Part shown: piece after piece, positions 37,492 through 47,910 of the stretch
Numbering within the stretch: the first letter of the stretch is position 1
Layout of the letters: the number at the start of each line of letters is the position of its first letter
Assembly: GCA_016793355.1 (NCBI GenBank)
Contig: JAEUMG010000037.1
Coordinates: forward strand, 1 to 57,942
DNA length: 57,942 bases
Origin: Hyphomicrobiales bacterium
GTDB taxonomy: Bacteria; Pseudomonadota; Alphaproteobacteria; Rhizobiales; Aestuariivirgaceae
Reading direction: 5' to 3'
Position numbers and translations under genes: made by a program
Notes under the pieces: model-generated
The model's input: only the letters and a program-made list of their open reading frames with translations
Database searches by the model: none
Told to the model about the DNA's origin: nothing

Positions 37492-38820
37492 ATGGCGATG
37501 AGCGACGCCATCCTGACGCGGCTGCTCACGCTGCATCCCAAGATCATCGATCTCGATCTTGTGCGGATGGAACGGATTCTCGACCGCCTGGATCATCCGG
37601 AAGCGCGGCTGCCGCCCGTCGTGCATATTGCCGGAACCAATGGCAAGGGCTCGGTGCTCGCCTATCTGCGCGCCAGCCTCGAAGCGGCCGGCTTGAGAGT
37701 CCATTGCTATACTTCGCCGCATCTCGTGAAATTTCACGAGCGGATTCGCGTTGCCGGTGAATTGATATCGGAAGATGAACTGGCCCGGCTGCTCGAGGAA
37801 TGCGAGGAAGCCAATGCGGGTGAGCCGATCACATTTTTCGAGATAACGACGGCTGCAGCATTCCTCGCCTTTTCACGCGTGCCTGCCGACTACCTTCTCC
37901 TCGAAGTTGGCCTTGGCGGCAGGCTCGATGCAACGAATGTAATCGCAAATCCTGCCGCTACGGTAATTACCGCGATTGATTATGACCATCAGCAATATCT
38001 TGGCGATTCTCTGACCAGCATTGCCTTCGAGAAAGCCGGGATCCTGAAGAACGGAGTGCCGGGCATCATCGCTCCGCAGCGCGATGAGGCCTTGGCCGAG
38101 ATCGAGCGCGTTGCGGCGCGCGTGAGGGCACCCCTCGCCATCGGAAATCGCGATTGGCAATCCTATGAGCAGCACGGACGTCTCGTGTTTCAGGACGAGC
38201 GCGGATTGCTTGACCTGCCATTGCCGCAATTGAGCGGCCGCCATCAGATCGACAATGCCGGCACCGCCATCGCGACGCTCCGCACGCTTAATGATAAGCG
38301 CGTGTCGGACACTCATATCGCGCAAGGCATGAAACAGGCCGTCTGGCCGGCGCGCATGCAGCGACTGGGGCAAGGACATTTGCGCGAGCATGTCCCGCAT
38401 GATGCGGAAATTTGGCTCGACGGCGGGCACAACCCCTCCGCCGGTCATGCATTGGCTCAGGCCTTTTCCGATCTGAATGAGCGCGTCTCGCGGCCTCTCG
38501 TGCTGGTCTGGGGCATGCTCAACACCAAGGATGCCGGCAAGTTCATCGCACCATTTGCAGGCCTCGCGCATCGGGTCGTTGCCGTTACCATCCCCGATGA
38601 AGTCAATGCGCTCTCTGCCGACGAGCTCGCGGCAGCCGCCCGCGAACAGGGACTTTCCGCAGAGACAGCCGGATCGATCGAAGCCGCGCTCCGGCAAGCT
38701 TCAGCCGGCGCTCCGGCGCCGCGCATTCTGATTTGCGGTTCGCTTTACCTGGCGGGCCGCGTCCTTGCCGCCCATGACGGCGAAACGCCGTCATGGGTCA
38801 GCGGCGCGGCCCGCCGCTAA
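37492..38820 (+). CDS. folC: Bifunctional dihydrofolate/folylpolyglutamate synthase
   Basis: This is a 442-residue Mur-ligase-fold enzyme that adds glutamate to dihydropteroate and to folates. The P-loop HIAGTNGKGSV is at residues 45-55, the omega-loop SPHLVKFHERIRV near 77, and the WLDGGHNPSAG motif near 305. Start choice is open among ATG 37492, ATG 37498 and the TTG at 37477 that overlaps the accD stop; 37492 is used here. The last 17 codons contain two perfect hairpins (38771-38818), so the C-terminus AAHDGETPSWVSGAARR is partly dictated by RNA or DNA structure. Confidence 0.95.
   Translation: MAMSDAILTRLLTLHPKIIDLDLVRMERILDRLDHPEARLPPVVHIAGTNGKGSVLAYLRASLEAAGLRVHCYTSPHLVKFHERIRVAGELISEDELARLLEECEEANAGEPITFFEITTAAAFLAFSRVPADYLLLEVGLGGRLDATNVIANPAATVITAIDYDHQQYLGDSLTSIAFEKAGILKNGVPGIIAPQRDEALAEIERVAARVRAPLAIGNRDWQSYEQHGRLVFQDERGLLDLPLPQLSGRHQIDNAGTAIATLRTLNDKRVSDTHIAQGMKQAVWPARMQRLGQGHLREHVPHDAEIWLDGGHNPSAGHALAQAFSDLNERVSRPLVLVWGMLNTKDAGKFIAPFAGLAHRVVAVTIPDEVNALSADELAAAAREQGLSAETAGSIEAALRQASAGAPAPRILICGSLYLAGRVLAAHDGETPSWVSGAARR
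38771..38818. repeat. Two strong hairpins at the folC/trxA convergence
   Basis: A perfect 12-base inverted repeat (38771-38782 and 38786-38797, loop AAA) is followed three bases on by a perfect 7-base repeat (38800-38806 and 38812-38818, loop CGGCC). Both lie inside the end of folC and next to the trxA stop at 38828. There is no T-run on either strand, so they may be a bidirectional block or message-end stabiliser between convergent transcripts, not classic terminators. Confidence 0.65.
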
Positions 38821-38827
38821 GCTTCGA

Positions 38828-39148
38828 TCAGAGCGACTGTTCGATCCAGGACTGCAACTGGCTTTTGGGCGCCGCGCCGACCTTGGTTGCGGCGACCTGG
38901 CCATCCTTGAACACCATCAAGGTCGGAATGCCGCGCACCCCGTATTGTGACGGGGTCTTCGGATTCTCGTCGATATTGATTTTGACGATCTTGGCCTTGG
39001 GGCCCAGCGCCGTGGCGATTTCCTCGAGAGCCGGAGCGATCATCTTGCACGGCCCGCACCATTCTGCCCAGAAGTCTACAACCACAGGTTCTTTGGATTT
39101 GAGAACGTCATCCGCGAAGGTTGCGTCGGAAACTTTGTGTGTAGTCAT
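38828..39148 (-). CDS. trxA: Thioredoxin
   Basis: This is a 106-residue thioredoxin with the active site [10 protein letters not shown] (about residues 28-37), the cis-proline segment RGIPTLMVF and the usual C-terminal helix. It is a cytoplasmic disulfide reductase. The second of two adjacent ATGs (39148) is preferred because AAGAGG lies six bases before it; the first (39151) is only three bases away. Convergent with folC, seven bases between stops; about 97 bases separate it from addA upstream. Confidence 0.96.
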   Translation of the reverse strand: MTTHKVSDATFADDVLKSKEPVVVDFWAEWCGPCKMIAPALEEIATALGPKAKIVKINIDENPKTPSQYGVRGIPTLMVFKDGQVAATKVGAAPKSQLQSWIEQSL

Positions 39149-39245
39149 CATAAACCTCTTGGGGGGCGCGGAATCGCGAGGACCGCTGGAAAGTCGCCAA
39201 AAGGTAGGGAGCACCGGGGGGCCGGTCAAGGCTCGGGGGCTAGCG

Positions 39246-42200
39246 TCAGGTCAGGCTTTCCTGCATGGCAGCCCTGTCGAGGAGACCGTCCGGCAGTTCC
39301 ATGAGGCTCGGGATCTCCGTCCATAGGAGCGCGGCGCGGACCCTGCGGCCGGGGAAAACCAATTTGGCCGCCGCGCGATAGCCCGCGAGCTGAATGACAT
39401 AGGCCGTGTCGACTGTCTCGGGCGTGCGGGCCGGTCGCGCATCGGTCTTGTAATCGAGGATCAGGACTTCATCGTCCGTGACCAGCATGCGGTCGATCTG
39501 GCCGGAGACGGTCCGCCCGTGCGGACCCCGCATGACGACCGGTACCTCCGCCAGTCCGGCACTCGCGAAGAAACCCGCATAGCGTGGATCGCTCATCAGT
39601 GCGACCGCCGATGCCGGGATCTCCTCGGCAAACCCCTCGCGCTGGGCCAGAAGGGCAGCCGTCGCCGCGCGTGCCTCTTCGGGAAGTTCCGGCAGTCTCT
39701 GGAGAAGGCGATGAAGAAAACGACCGCGCGACATTCGCGTCCCGCGCCATAATGTCACCGGCGTCCGAATCCGTTCCGAGAATCGCGAGACGGGCTGTGC
39801 CGGCTCGACGTGCGCTTCCCTGAGCCACTGCGGCGGCGAGATACCGGGACTCGCCTTCCCGGGTGATGGCGCATCCGCCCAGGCATCCGCGCTTCCCATC
39901 CGCATGCATGTGCCCCCGTCGGAATCGGCGACTTCGGTCGCCTTTCCAATGAGTCCGGCCTTGACCAACTCATACCAGCACTCGGGCTTGGGTTCTCGAT
40001 TGTACCAGCCGCACACATAAAGTTCATCGCGCGCCCGCGTCATCGCAACATAGAGAAGGCGGCGATATTCATCGCCGGCGCTGTCGAGCTTTGCATCGCA
40101 CCAGCCCTGGACGGTCGCTGAACGCGCTGTCTTGGGCAGCAACCAGAACGGGATATCCGGCCCATCGGGATCGGGTTTTACCAGGATGACCGGCGCTCGC
40201 CGCCGATTATCCGGCATATCGACCGTATCGGGCAGGATCACGATGTGCGATTCCAGACCCTTCGCGCCATGCACGGTCATGACACGCACTTCGTCACCGC
40301 CCTGGTCCATGTCGCGCTTGATTTCGATATCCGCACCGGCGAACCAGGCGAGGAAAGCCGGCAATGTCGGCGCATGATCCTGCTCGAACTCGAGTGTCGT
40401 ATCGATGAGCGCGTCGAGCGGATCATTCGCCTCTGGCCCGAGCCGCCGCAACAGGGCCGCGCGCGATTCAACAAGCAGGCGTGAGAAGAAAGCGAAGGGA
40501 CCAAGCCCCGCGCCCCCCGCCAGCCACCGCTCAAGATAGGCGCGCGCCGGGGCAAATCGCGGATCGCCACTTTCGCGCAACCGGTCCCACACCGATCGCT
40601 CGCCGCGCCCATGCGCCAGGACGAAAAGATCGGCATCATCGATCGGTGCGCCGTCATCGCGCGTAACCAATGGGCTCTTTAGGACGCAGGCGAGCGTGTA
40701 GTCATCCTCCGGCAGGAGCGTGAACTGCGCCAGTGCCAGCACATCCCGGATTGCGATATGGCCGCCGAGCTGCAGTCGATCCGCACCCGCCACCGGCACG
40801 CCATGCTGGCGCAATTCGCGGATCAATGCGTCAAAGAACGGACTGCGCCGCTGTACGAGGATAAGGATGTCGCCCGGCCGCACAGTCCTGTTTTGCGAGG
40901 CAAGCCGGCGCCGCCCGATCCAGCTTGCGACGCGCCGCGCTATCTTTGCTGCCAGCTTGCGTCGCGGATGGTTTTCCGGTGCGCTGTCGATCGGGGCACG
41001 CCAGGCTACCGGTTCTACCTTTTCATCCGGTTCGACGAGCGGCCATAATTCGACAAGCCCGTGCGTCTCCGCGCGATGTGCGCGATGCTCGATCTGCAGT
41101 TCGGCACTCGCCTCGACACCCTTGCGCGCCGCCTGCTCCTTGAAAACACAATCGACGGCATTGAGCACCCATTGCGTCGAGCGGTAAGAAATATGCAACG
41201 GAATATGCCGGAACTGCTTTCCGGCGGCCTTGATTTTGATGGCAAAGCGCGTCGCTGCGGCGGTGAAAGCATCGGGATCGGCGCCCTGGAAACTGAAGAT
41301 CGACTGCTTGCGATCGCCGACCGCAAAGAAGGTCCGATCGACATCGGGCCGCGCCCCCTGGCCGGAGAAGAATTCATCGGCAAGGGCCTCGACGATCTCC
41401 CATTGCGCCGGGCTTGTATCCTGCGCCTCGTCGATCAGGATGTGATCGATTCCGCCGTCGAGCTTGTAGAGCACCCATTGCGCCGCGCTTGATTGCGTCA
41501 GGAGCCGGCGCGTTCGGGCAATCAGATCGTCGAAATCATACTGCCCCGCCTGGCGCTTTTCGCTTTCGTAACGTGTGACGATAGCGGTGGCCAGTACAAG
41601 CAGTGCCTCCGTCGCTTCGAGCATCGCCAGATCGGCCCGCGCGTGGATTGCCTCGAGCAATCGATGCTGCTCGCCGTCGATGAAATCGGGAATCCACGCC
41701 GCGCCTGCGACAACACCCTTGGTCGCAACGGAACTTATCTTCTTGGGCTCTAGTTTCGTTGTAAGCAAGAGCGACTGCAGTGAGTCGAGTCGCGCATCGG
41801 GCAGCGCAAGACATTCGAGTATCGAATCGGCTCGCTCATTGTCCTTCTCGCTGCCAATCCGCAACGCCTCGGCCAACGCGCGATAGCGCTCTTCATCAAG
41901 CGCAAGCCCGGCGTCGATTTCAGCCACGGTCAGACTTTCCGGCCGCCCAAGTGCGGCTCGCAGCGCCGCCATCGCCGCAGCCACGCCGCCGGTTGCACTC
42001 AGGACATGCGCAAGATCGCTGCGCTTGGCGAGTATGCCCTGAATGAGATCGTCGAAATTTCCTTCCGTAACGAACGGGATCATCCGTGTCAGCGCGCGCG
42101 CCTCGGCGCTGTCGCCTGCCGCCTGCGAGCCGCTCAGCACGATGCGTCGGGCACGCTCAAGCAGATCGGCCGCCTGCCGTTCATCCATGACGGCAAAGCC

Positions 42201-42617
42201 CGGCGCGACGCCGGCCTCGATCGGAAAGAGCTGGAGGAGGCGCTCTGCAAAGGCATGGATCGTCTGGATCTTGAGTCCGCCCGGCGTCTCGAGCGTCATG
42301 GTGAAGAGCTGGCGCGCCCGTGCCAGAAGGCGTGCATCGACGTGTGTCACGCCGAGTGCGGCAAGAGCCGCGGTCAGTTTTGCATCATCGAGGCTGACCC
42401 AGGCTCCGAGCCTGTCGAACAGGCGATTGGCCATTTCGGCGGCGGCCGCCTTGGTGAAGGTGAGGCATAGAATGTGCTGCGGCTTCGCGCCATCGAGCAG
42501 CAGTCGGATGACGCGATCCACCAGCACGCGTGTCTTGCCGGAGCCGGCATTGGCGGCGACCCAGGCGTTGATGCGCGGATCCGAGGCCAGGACCTGCTGT
42601 GCGCTGGCTTGGGTCAT
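39246..42617 (-). CDS. addA: Double-strand break repair helicase-nuclease AddA
   Basis: This is a 1123-residue UvrD-type helicase with a C-terminal RecB-like nuclease. Walker [10 protein letters not shown] is at about residues 22-30, motif [13 protein letters not shown] near 385, motif V-VI area [13 protein letters not shown], and the nuclease motif [12 protein letters not shown] near 1070 with the catalytic Asp and Lys. It acts with AddB to resect DNA ends for RecA. The start ATG 42617 overlaps the addB stop (ATGA); an upstream in-frame ATG at 42644 is less likely. It is the last member of the long minus-strand addBA unit. Confidence 0.96.
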   Translation of the reverse strand: MTQASAQQVLASDPRINAWVAANAGSGKTRVLVDRVIRLLLDGAKPQHILCLTFTKAAAAEMANRLFDRLGAWVSLDDAKLTAALAALGVTHVDARLLARARQLFTMTLETPGGLKIQTIHAFAERLLQLFPIEAGVAPGFAVMDERQAADLLERARRIVLSGSQAAGDSAEARALTRMIPFVTEGNFDDLIQGILAKRSDLAHVLSATGGVAAAMAALRAALGRPESLTVAEIDAGLALDEERYRALAEALRIGSEKDNERADSILECLALPDARLDSLQSLLLTTKLEPKKISSVATKGVVAGAAWIPDFIDGEQHRLLEAIHARADLAMLEATEALLVLATAIVTRYESEKRQAGQYDFDDLIARTRRLLTQSSAAQWVLYKLDGGIDHILIDEAQDTSPAQWEIVEALADEFFSGQGARPDVDRTFFAVGDRKQSIFSFQGADPDAFTAAATRFAIKIKAAGKQFRHIPLHISYRSTQWVLNAVDCVFKEQAARKGVEASAELQIEHRAHRAETHGLVELWPLVEPDEKVEPVAWRAPIDSAPENHPRRKLAAKIARRVASWIGRRRLASQNRTVRPGDILILVQRRSPFFDALIRELRQHGVPVAGADRLQLGGHIAIRDVLALAQFTLLPEDDYTLACVLKSPLVTRDDGAPIDDADLFVLAHGRGERSVWDRLRESGDPRFAPARAYLERWLAGGAGLGPFAFFSRLLVESRAALLRRLGPEANDPLDALIDTTLEFEQDHAPTLPAFLAWFAGADIEIKRDMDQGGDEVRVMTVHGAKGLESHIVILPDTVDMPDNRRRAPVILVKPDPDGPDIPFWLLPKTARSATVQGWCDAKLDSAGDEYRRLLYVAMTRARDELYVCGWYNREPKPECWYELVKAGLIGKATEVADSDGGTCMRMGSADAWADAPSPGKASPGISPPQWLREAHVEPAQPVSRFSERIRTPVTLWRGTRMSRGRFLHRLLQRLPELPEEARAATAALLAQREGFAEEIPASAVALMSDPRYAGFFASAGLAEVPVVMRGPHGRTVSGQIDRMLVTDDEVLILDYKTDARPARTPETVDTAYVIQLAGYRAAAKLVFPGRRVRAALLWTEIPSLMELPDGLLDRAAMQESLT

Positions 42618-45600
42618 GGCGTTTTCCCGCCGGCGAGCGCCCATTCGTCGAACCGCGCCAGGTGGTCGAAATCGCTGCGATCGGCCTCGCGCTCCATCGC
42701 CTGCATTGGCAGATAGGGCTGTTCCGGCTGCTGATAGGCGAGAAGCAGGTCCTTGAATTCGGCGAAATGCCTCTCCGCCACAGTCATGACGTCGAAGTCG
42801 CGCAAGGTCCTGATCTCGCCGGGAGGTTCGCCCCCGCTCATGCGGATATAGACGAGCTCATCTGTCCTGATCGGCCGTTTAAGCCCGAAGCCGTCGCGCG
42901 CGAGTATGGCCGCCTCAAGCGTCAGTTGCGGTTTGAATCCGGCTTCGACCGCATTGGAACCGGGCACTTGTCCGGTCTTGTAGTCGATAATTCGCGCTTG
43001 GCCGGTCTTGAGAATATCGATCCGGTCGGCGCGGGCGCTGAGGCTGAATTCGCTGTCGCCGATGGCAAAGGTGATTGTACCCCGCTTCTCCGTAAGGGAG
43101 GCGGCAACGCCGATCCGCAATTGCGTGTCTTCCTGGGCGAACCAATCGGCAAGGCGCAGGAAGCGCGGCCACCAGAAGCCCATGATTTCCGGATCGCCTT
43201 GATGTTCCGCGAAAGCCCGTCGCCCCGCTTCAAGCATTGCATCGCGTGCCGCAAGGCCTCCCTCCTCCAGAAGCTTCGCATAGTGATCGAGCGCGTCGTG
43301 AATGACTGTGCCGCGCAAGGCGTGGCGTTCCTGCATGACAAGCTCTGGCAGGGGCTCGAGACGCAGTATCTTCTTCGCGTAAATCGCATAGGGATCGCGA
43401 ATCAGGGTTTCGACTTCGGTCACGCTGAAGCGCCTTGGCCGCGCGCCAACCGGCGGCATCGGTTTTGGTTTGCCGGCCGGCGTGACCTCGATTGGCGCGT
43501 CGAGCGCGTCGGCCCAGCGCATGCTCTCGGGGGTGTCCGGCATGCTGCCGAAGGCGGCCGAAATCAGCATTCGCGCCGTCACAACCCAGCGAGACGGCAC
43601 TGCCGGTGCTCCGCCGATCCGTTCCGACCAGGTGAGATAGACGCGATCGGCGCCGAGCGCCTGTGCGAAGTCATGCGCCGTCATGCCGATATCGCGCTCC
43701 GGCATCTGCATGCCAAGAACACTGCGCATCGGCCGGTTCACCCACGGGCCCGGATCGGTTTGGGCCGGCCATTTGCCCTCGTTCAAGCCGCCGAGCACGG
43801 TGACATCGCTGCGCAGCAGGCGCGCTTCGAGCAGGCCCAGTATGGTGATGCGTGCCGTATCGGCCGCGGGCGATGCGACCGGCGTCGCGCGCAGCTGCCG
43901 GGCAAGCATCAGCATCGCTTCGGCGAAGTTGCAGGGGGGGTGCAGAGGGCTCTCGCCGATCAGGCTGTCGAGCAGTGCGGCGAGGGTTTGGCCGGCGCGG
44001 CCGTCCCAAAGAATGGCGCCGTCGCCGGCGATCTGCTCTAGCGCCCGGAAAAGGGCGTCCAAATACGTCTTTAGCGGCTGCAATGTGTCGCGGCTCGCCA
44101 GATCAGAAAGCGGTTGCAGGGCTGCCGCGAGCGATGCGGCGAGCGACTCCATCTTGTCCCAATCCTGAGGTTTCAGGCGCTTGATCGTCGCGTGTGCGTG
44201 ATGATCAGCCGCGGCCTTCGCGCGGGCATCCCGCGTGGCCTGGGTGATCCGGCCTATCCCGCCAAGGAGGACATCGTCGCGCAGGACGGCTAGTTCCAGA
44301 TGTCGATAGACTTCGGCCTCCTCGGCACCGAGCCGCATGAAGGGATGATGCAGAAGCGATACGAGCGAGACGGTATCGAAGCCGCTGATCGCCGCGTCGA
44401 TCAGAACCCGCACGAGGCTGCCGGGCAGACTTGTGCTCAATGGCTCGCCGGCAGAATCATGGACCTCGATGGCCCAGCGCCGCAGTTCGGCAATGACCCG
44501 CCGCGCCAGTTCGCGATCCGGCGTGATCAGGGTAGCCTTCCGGCCCGGCGTTTCGATGGCCTCGCGCAGGATGACGGCAATCGCCAGGGCCTCCTCCCGA
44601 CGGCTCCGCATCGGACAGAAGCTGAGATTCTCGAGCGCCAGCCCCAGCTTATCGCGATGCCGCGAAACCGCATCCTGCCAGCGCGACGCGGTTTCCGCCG
44701 GCCGCATGATCTCGCTTGCAAACCAGCGCCGGGCTGCGCCGCGCGTTATCGAGTCGATACCGGAAAGGAGCTCAACTTCGCCGCGATCGACCTTGAGCGT
44801 CTGCAATAGCTGCTTGAGACCGAACTGCGCATGTTGCGGCGTCAGGGCCTGCCAGCTTGCTTCGTCCATCTCGGTGTCGAGGCCCGGAAGGATGACGGCG
44901 CCGTGGTCGAGGCGGGCGATCACGCCCAAAAGTTCCGCCGTTGCCGGTATTGATCCGGTCGAACCTGCGGCAATAACGGGATAATGCGGCGGATTTTCCG
45001 AAAGCAGGCGAGCCTGGTGACGGATCAAAAGATTGCGGCGCGCCGTCGGATCCAGGAGTCCGAGTTCCTCGAGTCGCCGCGGATAATGCTCCCTGATCGT
45101 ACCGAGCAGACCGATCAGTGTTTGCCGATGGGTCGCGAGATCGAGATCGTATAGCGCGGCAAGGTCGTGCAGATCCTTCCCCTCGGTCTCGATCCTGTCG
45201 ATGAGTTGCGCCAGACTTTCCGCAAATCCGATGCGATGGGCCGGCGACTGGCCAAGATCGGCACTAAGCGATTCGTGCGGGTTGTCGCGGGCCCAATCGG
45301 AGATGAGGGAGAGCAGCAGGAATTCGCGCCCCGCCTTTGAGATCGCGGGAGCCAAGGCCGCCTCGCCGTGCAAAGTGTGACCTGTCACCTCCAGCATGTC
45401 TTCGTCGATGTCGCCGATCGGGCGAATGCGCGGCAGGAGCCGGGCCCCAGCGCCCGATCTCGTGAGAAACGCCTCGCTCAGCGCCCGCGCGGCGCGTCTG
45501 TTCGGAACGAGTATCGTCCAGTGCGGCAGTTCATGGGCGAGCGGCGCTACACCGTCCGGCAAGGGGAGATCGCCGCGATCGATGGCGGCGACGAGCGTCA

Positions 45601-45655
45601 TGAGAAAATCGGCATCCGCCGGAATGTTGTAGAGACGCGGCCTGGCGGCCGTCAT
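42614..45655 (-). CDS. addB: Double-strand break repair protein AddB
   Basis: This is a 1013-residue partner of AddA, alphaproteobacterial type. It is a helicase-fold protein with inactivated motor motifs (WTILVPNRRAARALSEAFL in place of a Walker A) and a C-terminal nuclease domain with ARIIDYKTGQVPG near 880. It recognises Chi-like signals and cuts one strand. The ATG at 45655 overlaps the stop of murU (45652); the longer frame to 45721 would run into murU. Coupled to addA by another ATGA. Confidence 0.95.
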   Translation of the reverse strand: MTAARPRLYNIPADADFLMTLVAAIDRGDLPLPDGVAPLAHELPHWTILVPNRRAARALSEAFLTRSGAGARLLPRIRPIGDIDEDMLEVTGHTLHGEAALAPAISKAGREFLLLSLISDWARDNPHESLSADLGQSPAHRIGFAESLAQLIDRIETEGKDLHDLAALYDLDLATHRQTLIGLLGTIREHYPRRLEELGLLDPTARRNLLIRHQARLLSENPPHYPVIAAGSTGSIPATAELLGVIARLDHGAVILPGLDTEMDEASWQALTPQHAQFGLKQLLQTLKVDRGEVELLSGIDSITRGAARRWFASEIMRPAETASRWQDAVSRHRDKLGLALENLSFCPMRSRREEALAIAVILREAIETPGRKATLITPDRELARRVIAELRRWAIEVHDSAGEPLSTSLPGSLVRVLIDAAISGFDTVSLVSLLHHPFMRLGAEEAEVYRHLELAVLRDDVLLGGIGRITQATRDARAKAAADHHAHATIKRLKPQDWDKMESLAASLAAALQPLSDLASRDTLQPLKTYLDALFRALEQIAGDGAILWDGRAGQTLAALLDSLIGESPLHPPCNFAEAMLMLARQLRATPVASPAADTARITILGLLEARLLRSDVTVLGGLNEGKWPAQTDPGPWVNRPMRSVLGMQMPERDIGMTAHDFAQALGADRVYLTWSERIGGAPAVPSRWVVTARMLISAAFGSMPDTPESMRWADALDAPIEVTPAGKPKPMPPVGARPRRFSVTEVETLIRDPYAIYAKKILRLEPLPELVMQERHALRGTVIHDALDHYAKLLEEGGLAARDAMLEAGRRAFAEHQGDPEIMGFWWPRFLRLADWFAQEDTQLRIGVAASLTEKRGTITFAIGDSEFSLSARADRIDILKTGQARIIDYKTGQVPGSNAVEAGFKPQLTLEAAILARDGFGLKRPIRTDELVYIRMSGGEPPGEIRTLRDFDVMTVAERHFAEFKDLLLAYQQPEQPYLPMQAMEREADRSDFDHLARFDEWALAGGKTP

Positions 45656-46377
45656 GACCGGCTTTGTCTCAAGGCCGCCTCGGCCAATGGAATGGCTTCC
45701 GGCGTTCCGACATGCAGCCACAGGCCTTCATGCACCAGGCCGTAGAGGCGTTTCGCTGCGATGGCCTTGTTCCACAGGATATTCATCGAGAAAGCACCGC
45801 CTCCTGTTGCCGCAAAGATGCGGGGGTGGACAAGATAGCAGCCAATATAGACCACGGGATGATCATCCCCGGCGCGGCGGCGGATCAGCGCGCCTCCTTG
45901 CACGATCGTGAAGTCGCCATGGCCATCGAAGCCAATGCAGCGCTCGAGCGGACAGACAAGAAGGAGGCAATCCATGGTTGCATCGTCCCACGCCGCGCGC
46001 ATGCGTGTGAGCGCCGGCTCGCCGGATTCGCGCCAGAAGGAATCGCTGTTGAGCACGAAGAACGGCTCGTCACCCAGCATCGGCAGCGCCTTGGCTACGC
46101 CGCCGCCGGTATCGAGCAGTTCATGGCGCTCATCGCTGATGAGGATGCGCGGAGGCGGCTTCTGCCGCTGTGCCCAGGTTTCGACCTGATCGGCCAGGTA
46201 GTGGACATTGACGACGACAGTTTCGATCCCTGCGGCGCGCAGGGCGTCGAAGCCGTAGTCGATGATGGGTTTGCCCGCCACCTTGATCAATGGCTTTGGT
46301 GTCGCAATCGTCAAGGGCCGCATGCGATGCCCGAGCCCGGCGGAAAGCACCATGGCGCTGAGGCCGACCTTGCTCAT
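45652..46377 (-). CDS. murU: Nucleotidyltransferase, MurU-like (MurNAc-1-P uridylyltransferase)
   Basis: This is a 241-residue sugar-nucleotide pyrophosphorylase-fold protein. The signature VLSAGLGHRMRPLTIATPKPL is at residues 10-30 and the metal-binding aspartate in FVLNSDSFW. The gene overlaps the TsaE-AmgK fusion gene upstream by four bases. MurU and AmgK together make UDP-MurNAc from recycled MurNAc, bypassing fosfomycin-sensitive MurA in Pseudomonas and relatives; that pairing is why I use the symbol. Exact substrate should be regarded as likely but unproven. Confidence 0.88.
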   Translation of the reverse strand: MSKVGLSAMVLSAGLGHRMRPLTIATPKPLIKVAGKPIIDYGFDALRAAGIETVVVNVHYLADQVETWAQRQKPPPRILISDERHELLDTGGGVAKALPMLGDEPFFVLNSDSFWRESGEPALTRMRAAWDDATMDCLLLVCPLERCIGFDGHGDFTIVQGGALIRRRAGDDHPVVYIGCYLVHPRIFAATGGGAFSMNILWNKAIAAKRLYGLVHEGLWLHVGTPEAIPLAEAALRQSRS

Positions 46378-47888
46378 GCGGCTGAGGCCCGTAAATTCGC
46401 TGGAAGGTGCCGGTCATACCAGTCGCGCAGCCGCGCAAGATCGGGATGCGCAAGATCGCGTTCGAGATAGCGCGAGACACGCGGCATATGGCGGATATAG
46501 CCGTGCTTGCCATCGCGGCGCGACAATCTCGCGAATATCCCGAGGATCTTGGTGGCACGCTGGACACTGAGGAGGGCGAAGGCACGCCTGAACTCGTTCT
46601 TGTCAAATTGCGGGTCCGGCTCGCGCGCGGCGCAGTAATATTCGAGAAGATCCTCGGCGACATCGAACGGCACGTCGACGCGCGCGTCCCGCAGCAGCGC
46701 GGCGACATCATAGGCGGGATGTCCCAGCACGCAGTCCTGCGTATCGATGAGGCCTACCCGCCGCAAGCCTTCGCGTTCGGGCAGCCAGAGAAGGTTCGGC
46801 GAATGGAAATCGCGCAGCACCCAGGTGCGATCGGTCGGCTGGGTCAGCGGCAGGAATTCGCTCCAGACTTCACAAAAACTCTCCCGGTCTGGTCGCGGCA
46901 CTTCGCGGCCGGTCAGAAACGGCCAGTACCAGTCGAGGAGAAGTTCGGTTTCGATGCTCAGTGCCTCTCTGTCATATAGCGGCACAGGATGTGTGCCGCC
47001 GCCTGGAACCGGGACGTGATCGGGCCAGTCTCTCTCGGCCATGTCGGCGAGCAGGAGGATGGCCGTCGCCATCGGTTCGCTCATATCCGCGCCGGCAAGC
47101 ATCATGCGGCCATAGACCTGCGATCCGAGATCCTCGATCACTGCGAGGCCGCATACCGTATCATGGGCATAAGTATGAGGCGCGCTGTAGCCGAGCGATT
47201 CCAGATAGCCATTCACGGCCAGGACGGCGCGGATATCCTCGGCAAGATGGGCGATTGCGCTGTAGGGCTTGCCGTTCTTGACGGGAGGGCCATCGGGCCG
47301 GGCCGCCATGTCCATGAGGACAAAGGATTGGCCGCCGCGATCGAGGCGTTCATAGCGCCGGAACGAGGCATCGCCCTCAAGAAAGTTCCGTTTCGCCTCG
47401 CCGAAGCCTGCGCGGGGAAGAAACTTGGCGATCGACTCGAGGCGATCAAGCGCCTGCACCCACGCGCCCGAGGCGTGCAGGACGGCCCGGCGGCTTTCCC
47501 CCATGCCATCAAGGCGAATGGTGAGGACGTCTTCGAAAAGGGGCGCGGGCAATCTGTCCGGCCATTCGATGATGAGAAGATGCGTACGCGCCAGATCGGT
47601 GAGGCCGAGTTCACCGACCTCGCTGCCATCGCCGATGCGATAAAGATCGGCGTGGGCAACCGGCATGCGCCCATCCTCATAAGTCTGAACGAGCGTGAAG
47701 GTCGGGCTCGGCACCTCAGTTTCCGTGCCGCCCGACAGGCTGCGGATGATGGCGCGGGCCAGCGTCGTCTTGCCGGCCCCAAGCTCGCCTTCGAGAAGAA
47801 TGGCCGTGCCGGGCCGTGCCACAAGGGCGATTTCATGGCCGAGACGCTCGGTTGCCTCGGCCGTCGGCAATGCGCGGGATACACTCAT
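46374..47888 (-). CDS. tsaE: TsaE - AmgK-like phosphotransferase fusion
   Basis: This is a 504-residue two-domain protein. The N-terminal domain (about 1-150) is TsaE, the ATPase of the tRNA t6A37 complex, with Walker A LLEGELGAGKTTLA and the switch PSPTFTLVQTY. The rest is an aminoglycoside-phosphotransferase-fold kinase with the catalytic RDFHSPNLLW and metal-binding LIDTQDCVLGHPAYD, as in AmgK, the anomeric MurNAc/GlcNAc kinase. The ATG at 47888 is the only one giving a normal TsaE start, although no good ribosome site precedes it. The murU overlap supports the cell-wall recycling role for the kinase half. Confidence 0.93.
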   Translation of the reverse strand: MSVSRALPTAEATERLGHEIALVARPGTAILLEGELGAGKTTLARAIIRSLSGGTETEVPSPTFTLVQTYEDGRMPVAHADLYRIGDGSEVGELGLTDLARTHLLIIEWPDRLPAPLFEDVLTIRLDGMGESRRAVLHASGAWVQALDRLESIAKFLPRAGFGEAKRNFLEGDASFRRYERLDRGGQSFVLMDMAARPDGPPVKNGKPYSAIAHLAEDIRAVLAVNGYLESLGYSAPHTYAHDTVCGLAVIEDLGSQVYGRMMLAGADMSEPMATAILLLADMAERDWPDHVPVPGGGTHPVPLYDREALSIETELLLDWYWPFLTGREVPRPDRESFCEVWSEFLPLTQPTDRTWVLRDFHSPNLLWLPEREGLRRVGLIDTQDCVLGHPAYDVAALLRDARVDVPFDVAEDLLEYYCAAREPDPQFDKNEFRRAFALLSVQRATKILGIFARLSRRDGKHGYIRHMPRVSRYLERDLAHPDLARLRDWYDRHLPANLRASAA

Positions 47889-47910
47889 GGGGGGAAGTCG
47901 ATGCTGATGC

